DNA of 64,000 nucleotides from Zychaea mexicana (taxonomy: Eukaryota > Mucoromycota > Mucoromycetes > Mucorales > Lichtheimiaceae), in assembly GCF_025766255.1 (NCBI RefSeq), contig NW_026516681.1, positions 186,001-250,000 on the forward strand. The letters run 5' to 3'. The notes beneath the pieces are model-generated. The model made no database searches. It had not been told where the DNA came from and saw nothing but the letters and a program-made list of their open reading frames with translations. Below are positions 46,007-55,944 of this stretch, one piece after another. The position numbers and the translations under genes were made by a program. The first letter of the stretch is position 1, and each line of letters starts with the position of its first letter.

Positions 46007-46558
46007 TCGGACTGTCCATCGTCGTCATGGCTCCGCGCTCGGAATAATGTTCAATGCTTGCGATAAAGTTCCAACTTTTGTCCATCTTGTTAACGACACA
46101 TTTTTGAACTCTTTCGTTTGTTCTAATAATACCAATGCTTTTTGCCGATCATGGTTGGTGTACAATTTAGCCGCAGCAACATTCAGCAAAAGAGAACGAT
46201 ACTTCCACGGTCCTTTACTTGCTTTTTCGTCCGTTTGGGGTAGTTATCGAGGACTAGTCCATGGCATGCTTCGAAACCGTTCCGAATATATCTCTTGCTT
46301 GTATAAGACCATGGTTCAAAAGCTGCAGACTTGGCGTAACTGCGCAAATACCGGGGCGATTGTACATAAGATACAGGCGACGAGGGAACAAGAATTTCAA
46401 ATTCTCTTTCTTCAATTATATCCACTACATCGTCATTCAAAGCAGAGCCCAGAAAAGCACGTCGTCTTGTACCGGGCAACAAACCGACATATCCACCAAG
46501 TGCCAAGTACTCGATATTTTTCCATCGTATCACCAATTCTTTCCAACTCTTGTCACGG

Positions 46559-46745
46559 CACCATAGGAAAAAAGTGTGCAGGATTTGTGCAAAAATGTGC
46601 GGAATTTGAGCGATGTGTAAGAATGTGCGTCTACGTAGTTTTTTGGACATTTTTTGCACACAGCTTTGTGCAGGATATGTATCCTTTTGCACACTCATTG
46701 CACACAACTGTGCTGGTTTTGTACGTTTTTACACACACCTTTAAC
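46559..46745. repeat. Left terminal and subterminal repeats of the CACTA-like element
   Basis: After the terminal repeat, about ten copies of TGTGC or GCACA occur in both orientations in under 190 bp (for example GTGTGCAGG, TTGTGCAAAA, TTTTGCACAC). These are likely binding sites for an element-encoded accessory protein. Confidence 0.75.
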
Positions 46746-47165
46746 GTCTGACAGAGTAACACTAGCGTTTCATTGGGTAGATACAACAGCATTTCTCCAA
46801 AAACAGGCTTCTCACTGGACGAGCCGTACAACGACAGAAAGTAACTCCCGATTATCATTGGACCAAACATACTATTCAATTGCTTTTTTATAGATATAGG
46901 ATATAGCGTTTTATTCTTTTTTTTAGGACAACAAAAATCTGTTATGGGAATATTCATAGGGAAACAAATAATAAAAGAACGATGGCGATGCAAAGACTAT
47001 GACGGAAGAAGAGAGGAACAAAAAGTGTGTAGTAGTACAGACTTTATCGTAATTAAAAAGAAGTTTAGCGGATAGACGACCTTGTTAGTAAAGGAATTGT
47101 TTATTTTAGCGATACGAGCAGAAAACACGCAAAAGCAGATCACGATAACAATACTTACACCAAAA

Positions 47166-48431
47166 TTATTTATTCTTGCCAGTTTTGCGTGGTCTGCGCC
47201 GTCCTTCGTTCTCAGTATCATGAGCCACTATTCAATGAAGAATCATTAAGAACGAAGAACGAAGTTATGAATACGTTTAAGGTAACTTGAAGAGTACATA
47301 CATACACTGCCTACCTGAAGCTGTTCTTCTTTGTCTCTTTGCTGTTGGTCTCGGTTGCTGCTGTTCTTCCTCATCATCCGTATGAGCAACATCCGGCAAC
47401 GGAAGCAAGGGTTGACGATGACGCTCAGCTCTATTAAATTACAGAGTTAGAAACGTGTAATGTGATGTAAGTACAAGATTTTTTAATTCTTACTGTTGCC
47501 CAACCGTGATGCTAGCATCCCCTGTGACGACTTGTGCTGCTGCTGCTGCTGTTACTGATGACGAAGATGATGGTGCTGCTGCTGCCTCTACTGACGATGA
47601 CGACGATGATGATAGTGATGGCGATGGTGAAGCTACTGCTGCTTCTACTTCTGGTGATAATGATGTCGTTGTTGTTGCTGATGATGATGCCGGGTTTTGC
47701 TCTATTGACAATGAAGTTATAGTTGACATAAACAGCCAGCTTTTTTTGATAGTGTGTTACTTACGATTCGTGGAGTCATCGTCACCCTTCAGCCAGAACT
47801 TTCGGATAAATAGACGCGCCCCCCAGTGGTCTACGCACATGGCCAGAGGAAGGTATGGTTGCGCTGCCTGCTCAAACTCTTGTAAAGTAATAAGCTGCAT
47901 GTCGGTGCTAACGTCCTTCCAAAAACGAGGCAACGGTTTGTTTTTAATCTTGTACTTATTCATCAGCGTCAAGGATGCTTGCTCCGCAAGTGGTTTACAG
48001 CTGGCTTTCATCAACCTGAAGTATTGTTCTTTGTATCCAGGGCCTAAAGCTTTCTTTAACAATGATTTGAATATGTCCCAGCCAAATTGCATATCGACGA
48101 TTTGCCCCTTGTTATTCTTGTACGTTGGCTGTTCTGTAGTACGCTCGAGAGGAGGAAAGGTCGGTAAGCGTGATGCTGGCACATGCGACAGGTCAACAGG
48201 ACTAGTTGCGTTCTCTTGAAGAGCGCAACGCAGGAGGGTCTTCATTGTTTCCATTTCTTTTGCCATACAGTTGACCTTTTCTAATATTTCAGAGCGCTCT
48301 TCCTGCGTTTGATAGATGATATCGCGTAGTTGCTCACGATCTTCTTCGGATTTGCGTCTGTATTCAGAAAAGCTTCTTTGGATATCCCCAATAGTTTCAA
48401 GAAGTCTAGTGTAAGCTGGGTCAGAGTACAT
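47166..48431 (-). CDS. CACTA-like element accessory protein with coiled coil (350 aa)
   Basis: Four exons (48431-47765, 47701-47494, 47430-47315, 47227-47166), GT-AG introns of 63-87 bp, in frame. Residues about 10-80 form a charged coiled coil (RLLETIGDIQRSFSEYRRKS). A globular part follows (YKNNKGQIVDMQFGWDIFKS, then FWKDVSTDMQ), then a Ser/Ala/Thr-rich linker encoded by trinucleotide repeats, a Gln/Pro/Arg-rich piece (QQQPRPTAKRQRR) and a basic end (RRRPRKTGKNK) fit for nuclear import. By position and style it may be the functional counterpart of plant TnpA, which binds subterminal repeats; sequence similarity to TnpA is not evident to me. Transcribed in the same direction as the transposase. 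Confidence 0.7.
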
Positions 48432-48893
48432 GGTGTATGTGGGTGATGTGAAAGTGAAAGAAACGCAAAAAGGAAGCAGCGATATTCACGTTAGGAATGA
48501 AGTATTTAGTATTTTCCTTTCCAAGTTCAGTTCTTATTGCAATACAGATTGATTAATGGAATGCGATAGTTTTTCTGATAATGCTTTTGTTTTATGTGAT
48601 ACGCATGTGTCTTAGTGGTTACTATGTATCCATTTTTAACATCAATACACATTTGCTGATATATCTCAAATAGTCAAAGGATAGAAAATACATTAAATTA
48701 AAATGGTGATTTGCTTTTTCAGCAAACAAATGAAGGGGATGCATTATGCATAGATTCACAGACAATATCTTCCCGATTGGGTGTGCAGCAATCCATACCC
48801 CTTAGTAAGTACATGTTGATTAAATTTTCTGAGGTCTTTATTCTCTCTTTCTTTTTGGTCTTCTTTTGGACACCGCCTTGGTACTACGCAACA
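48432..48893. other. Divergent internal promoter region of the element
   Basis: Between the minus-strand accessory gene and the plus-strand zinc-motif gene. AT-rich, no coding signal; presumably serves both starts. Confidence 0.45.
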
Positions 48894-49650
48894 ATGTCAC
48901 CAATCCAACCCACTAACAGCGACCATTCTGACATACTATGCAGACACTGTGACCAAAGGCTCATAATGGTAAATCGACTGATGCGACACCAGTATAACAG
49001 GGAACGCTCGCTGTATGTATAACATCCGTTCTAGAAACACAATAAAAAGAACATGAAGAAACCAACAAAAGAAACTAATAACATACATTGATCCTAGTAT
49101 TAAAGCTTTGTTTGAAGCTACTCGGGGAGGACGTTCTAGTTCAAAGGCCCATTGCAGTAAAGTCCTACGTGAGCTGCTTGAGGAGCATAGCAGAGGGGAT
49201 TTTGACAGCGATCCTGATATGGCAAGATTTATACAACAACAAAGGTGTGTTTCGGCGACTATTATGCGGCAAAAGCACTTGCATTTGTACGTACTCTATA
49301 GAGAGCTATCCGACTATCATTACAATGTTAGGTTCTTTAGACGATCTGTAGCAGCGGATCAGATCTGGATAGTTGATCATGATGGTACCGATCACGAGTT
49401 TCTGGCTCCACCAATTCAAGAACTGTCACACAATCAGGTTGAAAATATCGATACCCCGTCATCGTCATCGTCATTTTGTCTCTCGCCCCCATCACCTAGT
49501 TTTCCTGTAATGTACGGCGCCAACGATGTCAGTGATGTTGTAACTGAGGATGTCGATAATCGCACAACCGTGTCACTAGAGGATAGAGAACTCGACGGTT
49601 TACAAATGATGACAGAAGAGGATTGGTATGCTAAACAGCGTTGGCATTAG
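48894..49650 (+). CDS. CACTA-like element protein with CxxC zinc motif (223 aa)
   Basis: Two exons (48894-49012 and 49098-49650) joined by an 85-bp GTATGT...TAG intron, in frame. Exon 1 begins MSPIQPTNSDHSDILCRHCD, a C-x2-C-x12-H start of a zinc finger close to the N-terminus, similar in layout to the finger that opens the transposase. Exon 2 carries ALFEATRGGRSSSKAHCSKV, a helical part with FIQQQR, a Ser-rich acidic linker and the end EEDWYAKQRWH. It is the only element gene on the plus strand, tail to tail with the transposase 218 bp away. Unknown family; possibly a regulator or a DNA-binding partner. An upstream in-frame extension to 48711 has a hydrophobic run and is less likely to be the start. 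Confidence 0.6.
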
Positions 49651-49868
49651 TTGTTCAATTGTTTTTGATAAAAAGACGCTATATATTTCTGATTCTACTT
49701 AATGCTGATTATACTTAGTGAAAATGAAGGAGATAAAAAGAGGCTGTGCGTGCGCGTATTTTGACGTCGAGGGTTAAAGAGGGAAGAGAAAGAAGAGAGA
49801 GAGCGAGGAAGCAAAAAGAAAGAGGAGTGGGGAGACGAAAGAGGAAAAGGATGCTTTTTAAAATTTGT

Positions 49869-52800
49869 TTAAATATAAAGAAAATGAGGATCGAGTGTAA
49901 GCAGCTCTTTATCTGAAAACGGATCAAAGTGATAGTAGAAATACTGTCGCTCGTTTTCGTTCACTATTCGACCAGCAGATGTCACCAAGGACTCGATCCC
50001 GATAACTACAAGTTTGGTTGAGCTGGATGACGTTCTATATGGCCAAATGTCATCAGGCAAAGTACGCTCGACCTCAACAGCAGCGAGCAACACCTTTATA
50101 CCGTCATGCTCGTGGCAAAAGAAAAAACGGACATCACCAAAATAGGTGATGTATTTCATATTCTTCCTCGCGCTGCGGCTTCTATCGGTATTCAGGCGTA
50201 CAGCCAAACGAACACAGGAACGATTTCGACTTTTGCTATCAGACTCGTCCTGGCGAAACGTACTGCCCCAGATTTGCTGGTCTGCAAAGCACCGACTGGC
50301 TCTTTGCACCGATTGATCGCCTGTGACACTCACTTTGTCATAGCCGCCCAAACGATTAGCCCAGTAAAAAGCCAAAGCATCTTTGATCCCTAGCTCGATT
50401 ACTGTTTTCTCGTCAAATGGACCCCAAAGCTCGGGCGCCGATTCGTCGTTCGATGTGGATATCACTTTTTGGCTGCTTGGTGGATCGTCGTTTTTCTTTC
50501 TTTGCATATATCTCATTGCAGCAAGAGCTACAACGACATTCTGCGAATTGGCGGCAGGTTCTTTTCTCGATGTAATGTTTCGCTTTATTACGCCAACGGC
50601 TCGCTCCATCGAAAAAGCTGCATATATCGGCAATGGTCCCATAAACTGGATGTGCTTATATAGATGCAAGAGGTAATGTTGTGATATTGTAAAAACGTGG
50701 TGAGTGATTTTGTTCTGTTCTGTGAAATTTGATAGACTGTGGAGCCATGCCTTAGCCTTTTCTTTGATCTCTTCAATGCCAGCAGTATCGATTTCTCGAC
50801 GACAAGCAAGGTTGTACAGTCGTGATAAATTCTTTACTGCCTTTTTTGCATCAACATCGTCGATATGCTCGAGCACCAGAGTCGGCACGATAAAGCGCAT
50901 AAAATGTATCCAATCCACGGCTTTGTAAAATCCGGCCTTTTTGGTGATATCAGCGCAATCACCGGCGAATCCAGAAGGAACCAGCCTTCTCGATTTCTCC
51001 ATGCATGCACCAATCTTTTTGAGGACAGACGGAGGTAAGTAAAACGGATTGTTTGTCTTCCCGTAATGACCTGTCAGGAGCTTGTAAAACTGCTTCCCTA
51101 CGCCCGGCCCAAGAAGATGCATAATATCACTAGGATAAAAGAATGGGCCATGGAATGATGAAAGCTTTGCCATCGGAGATCCGAGAAGACCTTTTCGCGT
51201 ATCAATGACAGTATCTCCAGCACCAGCGTCATCCGGTTCTACATCCGATTCTTCGTTGGATTCAGCACTAGAAGAGTCGTCTGCTGCTGTACTAGGATCT
51301 GTAGCATTCGCCAGAGTTTGCTCGGATGGAGAATAATTTTCGTTTCTGCGCAATGGAGGGATGCTGTTATCGGATGGCGGCAAGAATACTGTTCTACCAG
51401 TTTTACGCTGGCCATACACCTCGCAAATTCTGCACCCATATTTCGCCATATGTCCTGCATGACCGCACATCTTTGCCACTGCCGGTAAGTCACCTCCAAC
51501 ACATAAGAGTATTGCTTTAAAAGCGAGATCCTTGTCGTCTGTCGTCTTAACGGTCCTTCCTATTGTCGATAGTTCGTCGAGTTCCTGCAACAGCGCTGTC
51601 AAAAAAGTAAACAGCTTTTTTGGCTGATTTTTGCTTGGTATGACACAAGTTTGGAGCTGGTATTTGTCTTCGTAACGGATCTCTGGTGGTAAGTCGAATA
51701 TGATAAAATGGACGATATACATTGACGATCCATTCTTGTTGAAACCATCAGTATACATGCCCAAGTGAATCGTACTGTCGTCTGTCCGCCCATAGTGCTT
51801 CAACAGCTTGTAGCTTTTACCGTCGAAAACGTCACGCATCATATCTGTGCTGTCTGATCGATGGCTTTTGAAATACTGTCTCGTGCACGGATCATTCAGC
51901 ATAAGTGCCAGTTGTTCAGCAAGTGGCAAGTATTTCATCTGTTGCTGCGGTTTAGCGATATCCCCGCCTTTGAATCGAGGTTTTTTGCAACTATCACACC
52001 GATCAGTCGCAGTAGCAGGTGAAGAAAACATCATACAGCCATCTGGGCACATATCGTAAGGAACGGGTTTAACAGGGTAGTTACTAAGCAAAGCCTGTTT
52101 TGCTTTGTAGTGGCACGGTAGCAAAGGTAGATGACCGCGAATATAATCATTGAATTCTTCAATGAGCTTCTCCATAAAGGAGCGTGGGACTTTACTCTCA
52201 AGAGCAAGTTGGTGGATGCTGGTAGCCAATCGTATATTTTTCTCGACTGTGGTTTTAGCATGTAAGCGAAAGTCGTAATCGTATTCCCCATCATTAAGTG
52301 GTGCTGTCGAGAATGCATCAACGTCAGGCGTATCGTCATATCCATCGCTATCTGATTCTTCACTGCACGTGTCATATCCATCCCCGCCCTCATCCGATTG
52401 TCTATCGGGCAATCGCACTTGTTCCGTATCACCACTTGCACCAAAACTCATATCCAAAGACTCGTCGACAACACCTTCCATACTGTCGTTAATTATAGCA
52501 TCCCGTTTTTGCTGATCAGAAACCGGGCCATCAGATTGCACATCCCAATCAACGTCCTGATCAAGGTCCATTCCGTCATCACAGAATTCATTGACATTCT
52601 CATTTTGCTACAGTTTAACAGCGAAATTTAAGTCTCTTGCATTTACGCAAAGAAGTATAAACTGAACTCACAAGAGATAGCCAGTGCTCAGGCGATGCTC
52701 TTTCCTCACTCGGCCCAGCGACATTGTCAATCAACTAAACATTAAAATCGCAGTTATATTTTTTTTTTGCTTTGTAGACGTAAATAAATAATAACATACT

Positions 52801-52965
52801 CACGTCATGCTGACTTCTACCGCTCAACGTAGCATCACCCAACTCAGTAAATACACGTCTAGCCATAGCTTCACCACACGCTTTTGTATGAGAAGTTTGA
52901 TTGGTCTCGGCATTGTTAAAGAAGTAACCACAGATGGGACACTCATAAACAAAGCTTTTAGGCAT
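49869..52965 (-). CDS. tnp2-type transposase of the CACTA-like element (987 aa)
   Basis: Three exons (52965-52804, 52734-52672, 52607-49869), both introns GT-AG and phase 0. Residues 9-30 form a C-x2-C-x13-H-x3-C finger (CPICGYFF...HTKAC). An acidic region follows, then paired Cys motifs (MCPDGC...CDSCKK, about 262-284). The tnp2 core has LGMYTDGFNKNGSS (about 359-368), LQELDELSTIGR, GDLPAVAKMCGHAGHMAKYG and CRICE. The downstream domain (SDIMHLLGPGVGKQFYKLL, then HHVFTISQHYLLHLYKHIQF, FSMERAVGVIKRNI) matches the region found after tnp2 in EnSpm/CACTA proteins. No stop or shift is seen, so the enzyme may be active or only recently silenced. It would cut at the CACCATAGG ends. Confidence 0.85.
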
Positions 52966-53099
52966 TGTTGTAAATTAACTTGAATAGCTGGAAGGTATTT
53001 TACTGTTTGTATAAGGATTGAACAAGAGAAGTTTCTTTCAGAGACAATGCTCACTGGGTATAAGAAGAAAAGGATCGAGCAGGAGAGCTTTTCAGGGAC

Positions 53100-53209
53100 G
53101 AAATCTATTTCTCCCTGTGTGTGAAAGTGTGCAAAAATGAACCTAAAACCGCACACTGCACAAAATATGCACATTCTTGAACATTTTTGCACACATTTTT
53201 CCTATGGTG
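53100..53209. repeat. Right terminal and subterminal repeats of the CACTA-like element
   Basis: Contains GTGTGCAAAA, CGCACACTGCACAAAA, TATGCACATTC and TTTTGCACACA before the terminal TTTTTCCTATGGTG; mirrors the left end in motif content, not in exact order. Confidence 0.75.
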
Positions 53210-53596
53210 CGGTAAGTTTTGTCAATCATAAATGCTCTGGGGTTTTCATAGTACTCGTGGCGGCGTTCCCAGGCACAGTCATCAATGCTTTTGTCGTTCT
53301 GCACAAACAAATCCGCTTGTGTAATGAATGCCCAAGACGTTTTGGATTTCAAGATGCATTTATTAAAAAAGACGGAGTGGCCCTGGATATCTTGAGTAAT
53401 GGTGTGTTCCACACTAGCTTGTCGTGTAAAAAAATTACCATCATCAATGGGTTGGTCAAGCTTGTGGTACAGAATGTCAAACTGTCCTGTTGGTCGGGTG
53501 TCCATGGGTTGCTGCTTGTGTTGATTTTTTGAGCAAAAGTCCTTAAAGTTAAAGACCCATAGCTTTTATCTTTAAAACACAATTCTTTCGACGAAA

Positions 53597-54541
53597 ATGA
53601 ACGATACTTCCAACAACAACAACAACCTCGCCGACCCTGCAGTTACTGCAGCTGAAACCTCTACACTCCCCACCACCAATGTCGACATCACGGATTCTGC
53701 TCCTGAGACTGCTGCTGCTGCTGACAATGCCAGTGACAGCAAAAAAGGTCACGTCAATTGGAGTGATGAGGAAGACTTGAAGCTGGTAAACGCCTGGCTC
53801 GACACTTTCAAGGACTCCAAAAGAGGTGCCGACCAAAAAAGGCTCGACCTTTTGGAAAAACGTCACCGAGAAGTTCGAAACCAACGGCAACAGCCACAAC
53901 AGAGATTTGAAGGGTCTCAAGAATCGCTGGATCCTGATCTCGGCTTGTTGCGCAAGACAGGCGGGTTGCGTAAGCTCTGTTTACAACAACAAAGCTAGCG
54001 GCGAAAGCGACGAGCAGCTGGTAAAAAGAATCTTCCTTTGAGAGTCATTTTTACGTTACTATCTTTCATCCAAGAAGGATCGCGTCAAGAAAGAATACGC
54101 GTTAAAGCCTTCATTAAAAAGTGGCAAGGCTTTCAAGATGCAGCATTGCTATGTCATCTTGAGATAGAATGGGTAGTGGTAAGCCGTCGTTGCCAAGAAA
54201 AAAGATGAAGCATCTGATCCAGCAGAAGATGCTGAGCGGCCCGTTGGCCAGGAAAAAGCCAAGGCTGCCAGCCTTGCAAAGAAGCAACGTTTTAACGACG
54301 ATGATGCTGAGAAGCAAGAGCGGGAGAAGAAGAGAGAGGAGAGGGCCGTAAAGCAGACCGCTGCCATGGAGAAGAACGCCGTCGCTGCCGAGGAAGTCAT
54401 CAGACTTCAAAAAGATATCATACGTATGAGCAGCAGGTAATGTGCGCCGATGTCAGCACGCTGACCGTAATAGGACGCAAGTGGTTTGCGATGAAGCAAG
54501 CAGCCATCATGAAGACATATGAGCAGGAAGAAGACGAATGA
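53597..54541 (+). pseudogene. PIF/Harbinger Myb/NAM-like ORF1, frameshifted
   Basis: ATG at 53597 opens an Asn/Thr/Ala-rich N-terminus, then a trihelix/Myb-like start (HVNWSDEEDLKLVNAWLDTF). In the A-run at 53836-53841 the frame shifts by one; the other frame continues STFWKNVTEKFETNGNSHNR and LKNRW, completing the Myb-like domain. Further shifts precede a NAM-associated C-terminal part (ERPVGQEKAKAASLAKKQRF) and a final GRKWFAMKQAAIMKTYEQEE with stop at 54541. Harbinger elements encode such a protein to bring the transposase to DNA ends. At least three frame changes make this copy inactive, unless some are introns. It faces the transposase gene, 38 bp away. Confidence 0.7.
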
Positions 54542-54579
54542 AAAATATATTAAAAGATATAGAAAAATGTCAAATAGTT

Positions 54580-55944
54580 TTACATAGTGTTGTCGTATTC
54601 TTGCCATTGATACTCCATGAGATCTGTGCGCAATTGTTTGTGAGCATGAGCATCACGCACCTCTTTAAGACGCGAGAGGATTACGTGATCATCGCTAATG
54701 TCTCCGTGCAAGAGAGATGGCGCGACATTATAACCTTCGCTCGTATCATAGTCAGAGGGAAGAGTAATGCGATCAGGGTATCTTGCACTCTCGTCCTCAA
54801 CAATCATGTTGTGCAAGATTATGCAAGCTCGCATAATGTTGCTGAGGATCGCCACATTCCCAGCACGTGCAGGCTGTCAAATGATAGCAAAGCGTGCTTG
54901 AAGGACACCAAAAGCGCGTTCAAAGTCGTTGCGCACTGATTCCTGTCTTTGCGCAAAGTACTACATACATCGTACCAATGTTTAGATATATGTTTGAGAT
55001 AGATGATAACCTTAATACTATCATTAAGCATTTACCTGTTCTTTCCTCCCTTGAGGTGCCGGAATCGACTTCACCAAAGTCGGCCACGTAGGATAGATGC
55101 CATCGGCCAGGTAGTAACCCTTGTCGTACTCGTTACCATTGATGGTGTACTTCACAGATGGCGCGCGACCGTGGATCACATCATCGAAAACAGGGGACTT
55201 ATACAAGACATTTATGTCGTTGCAAGAACCAGGTACACCGAAAAATAAATGCCATATCCACAAGTCATGGGAGGCAACAGTTTCCAAGATGACAGTTGCT
55301 TTGCCTTCTTTCCCGAGTACATGCCCTCCCATCCTTTCGGGCAGTTTTTCCACTCCCAATGCATGCAGTCAATGGATCCCAGCATGCCCGGGAATCCCCG
55401 CGCCTCTCTTGCTCGGTTTGGGGCACGAAGATATTCGTCTCCAAAGCATTCGATGACGCCTTCACAGAATCTCGTCCACACTCTCTTGCTGTGGATTCAG
55501 CAATCTTAAGATACTCATCGATAGCATCAGCAAGTTCGCCATATGCTAATATGCACATGGCTGCAGTTCCTTTGACATAAGGGTGGAAGCCGAGTTTTCC
55601 GGTCGCATCCTTTGTTTGTTGCAAGAATGTGTACTTCTGTTAAAGTTCTTGCATTATGCGCAAGAACAACTCGCGTTGCATGCGGAAGCGACGACGATAA
55701 AGGTTGCATCATATCTTGGGACTTGGTTAAAATAGTCCTGCATAGCTATTATCTGAAACTTGCTACGTTGGCGGTCGATAACCTTGCGTTTTGGCTTTTG
55801 GCGTGCTTGGGCAGCGGAAAGCCTTCTTTCTCGAGCTTTTTACAAGATACGTGCAGTGATCTGCCGCGTATGACTGCTGTTCTGTTCGAGTTGCTCATCG
55901 AGAATTTGTCTTTGTCTACGTTTTTCGAAGAGTGCTGAAATCAT
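54580..55944 (-). pseudogene. PIF/Harbinger transposase, frameshifted
   Basis: Minus strand, possible start MISALFEKRRQRQILDEQ at 55944. Then DATGKLGFHPYVKGTAAMCI and the helical LADAIDEYLKIAESTAREC. The first catalytic Asp is in GMLGSIDCMHWEWKNCPKGW (about 55390-55330). A frameshift near 55300 leads to SHDLWIWHLFFGVPGSCNDI and the second Asp in YYLADGIYPTWPTLVKS. The third residue lies in QESVRNDFERAFGVLQARFA (about 54950-54890), and a tail with ACIILHNMIVEDE follows. The domain order and motifs are those of DDE_Tnp_4-type Harbinger transposases. Several shifts and a stop break it. No terminal repeats were found at 53.5 or 56.0 kb. Confidence 0.78.

Larger units (their letters stand above)
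45037..46182. other. Intergenic with G-rich tract and hairpin
   Basis: A 75-codon minus-strand stretch at 45790-45563 (EPLKLLVEFDKYHERQENQD, charged and helical) could be an old exon of the ORF interrupted by the CACTA element, but no splice link was established. The G-rich tract and hairpin are listed separately. Confidence 0.4.
46559..53209. mobile_element. Complete CACTA-like (EnSpm) DNA transposon, 6,651 bp
   Basis: Ends are CACCATAGGAAAAA on the left and its inverse TTTTTCCTATGGTG on the right. CGG flanks both sides (46556-46558 and 53210-53212), the 3-bp target duplication expected of CACTA elements. Inside each end, TGTGC/GCACA motifs recur many times, as in CACTA subterminal regions. 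It contains three genes with intact frames: a 350-residue coiled-coil protein (-), a 223-residue zinc-motif protein (+) and a 987-residue tnp2-type transposase (-). It starts with CACCA rather than CACTA. Confidence 0.88.
46183..53562 (-). pseudogene. Unknown ORF interrupted by the CACTA element
   Basis: The right flank (53562-53210, minus strand) is open from LWVFNFKDFCSKNQ to AFMIDKTYR. The left flank (46558-46183) is open from RDKSWKELVIRWKNIEYLAL to a stop at 46183. Taking out 46559-53209 plus one CGG joins them in frame through Tyr-Arg-Asp-Lys, giving a continuous stretch of about 240 codons. It contains WERRHEYYENPRAFMID and YVGLLPGTRRRAFLGSALND. I do not recognise it; it could be a host gene or an older transposon gene. 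The right end lies 35 bp from the start of the Harbinger Myb-like gene on the other strand, so the two may belong to one locus. Confidence 0.6.
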
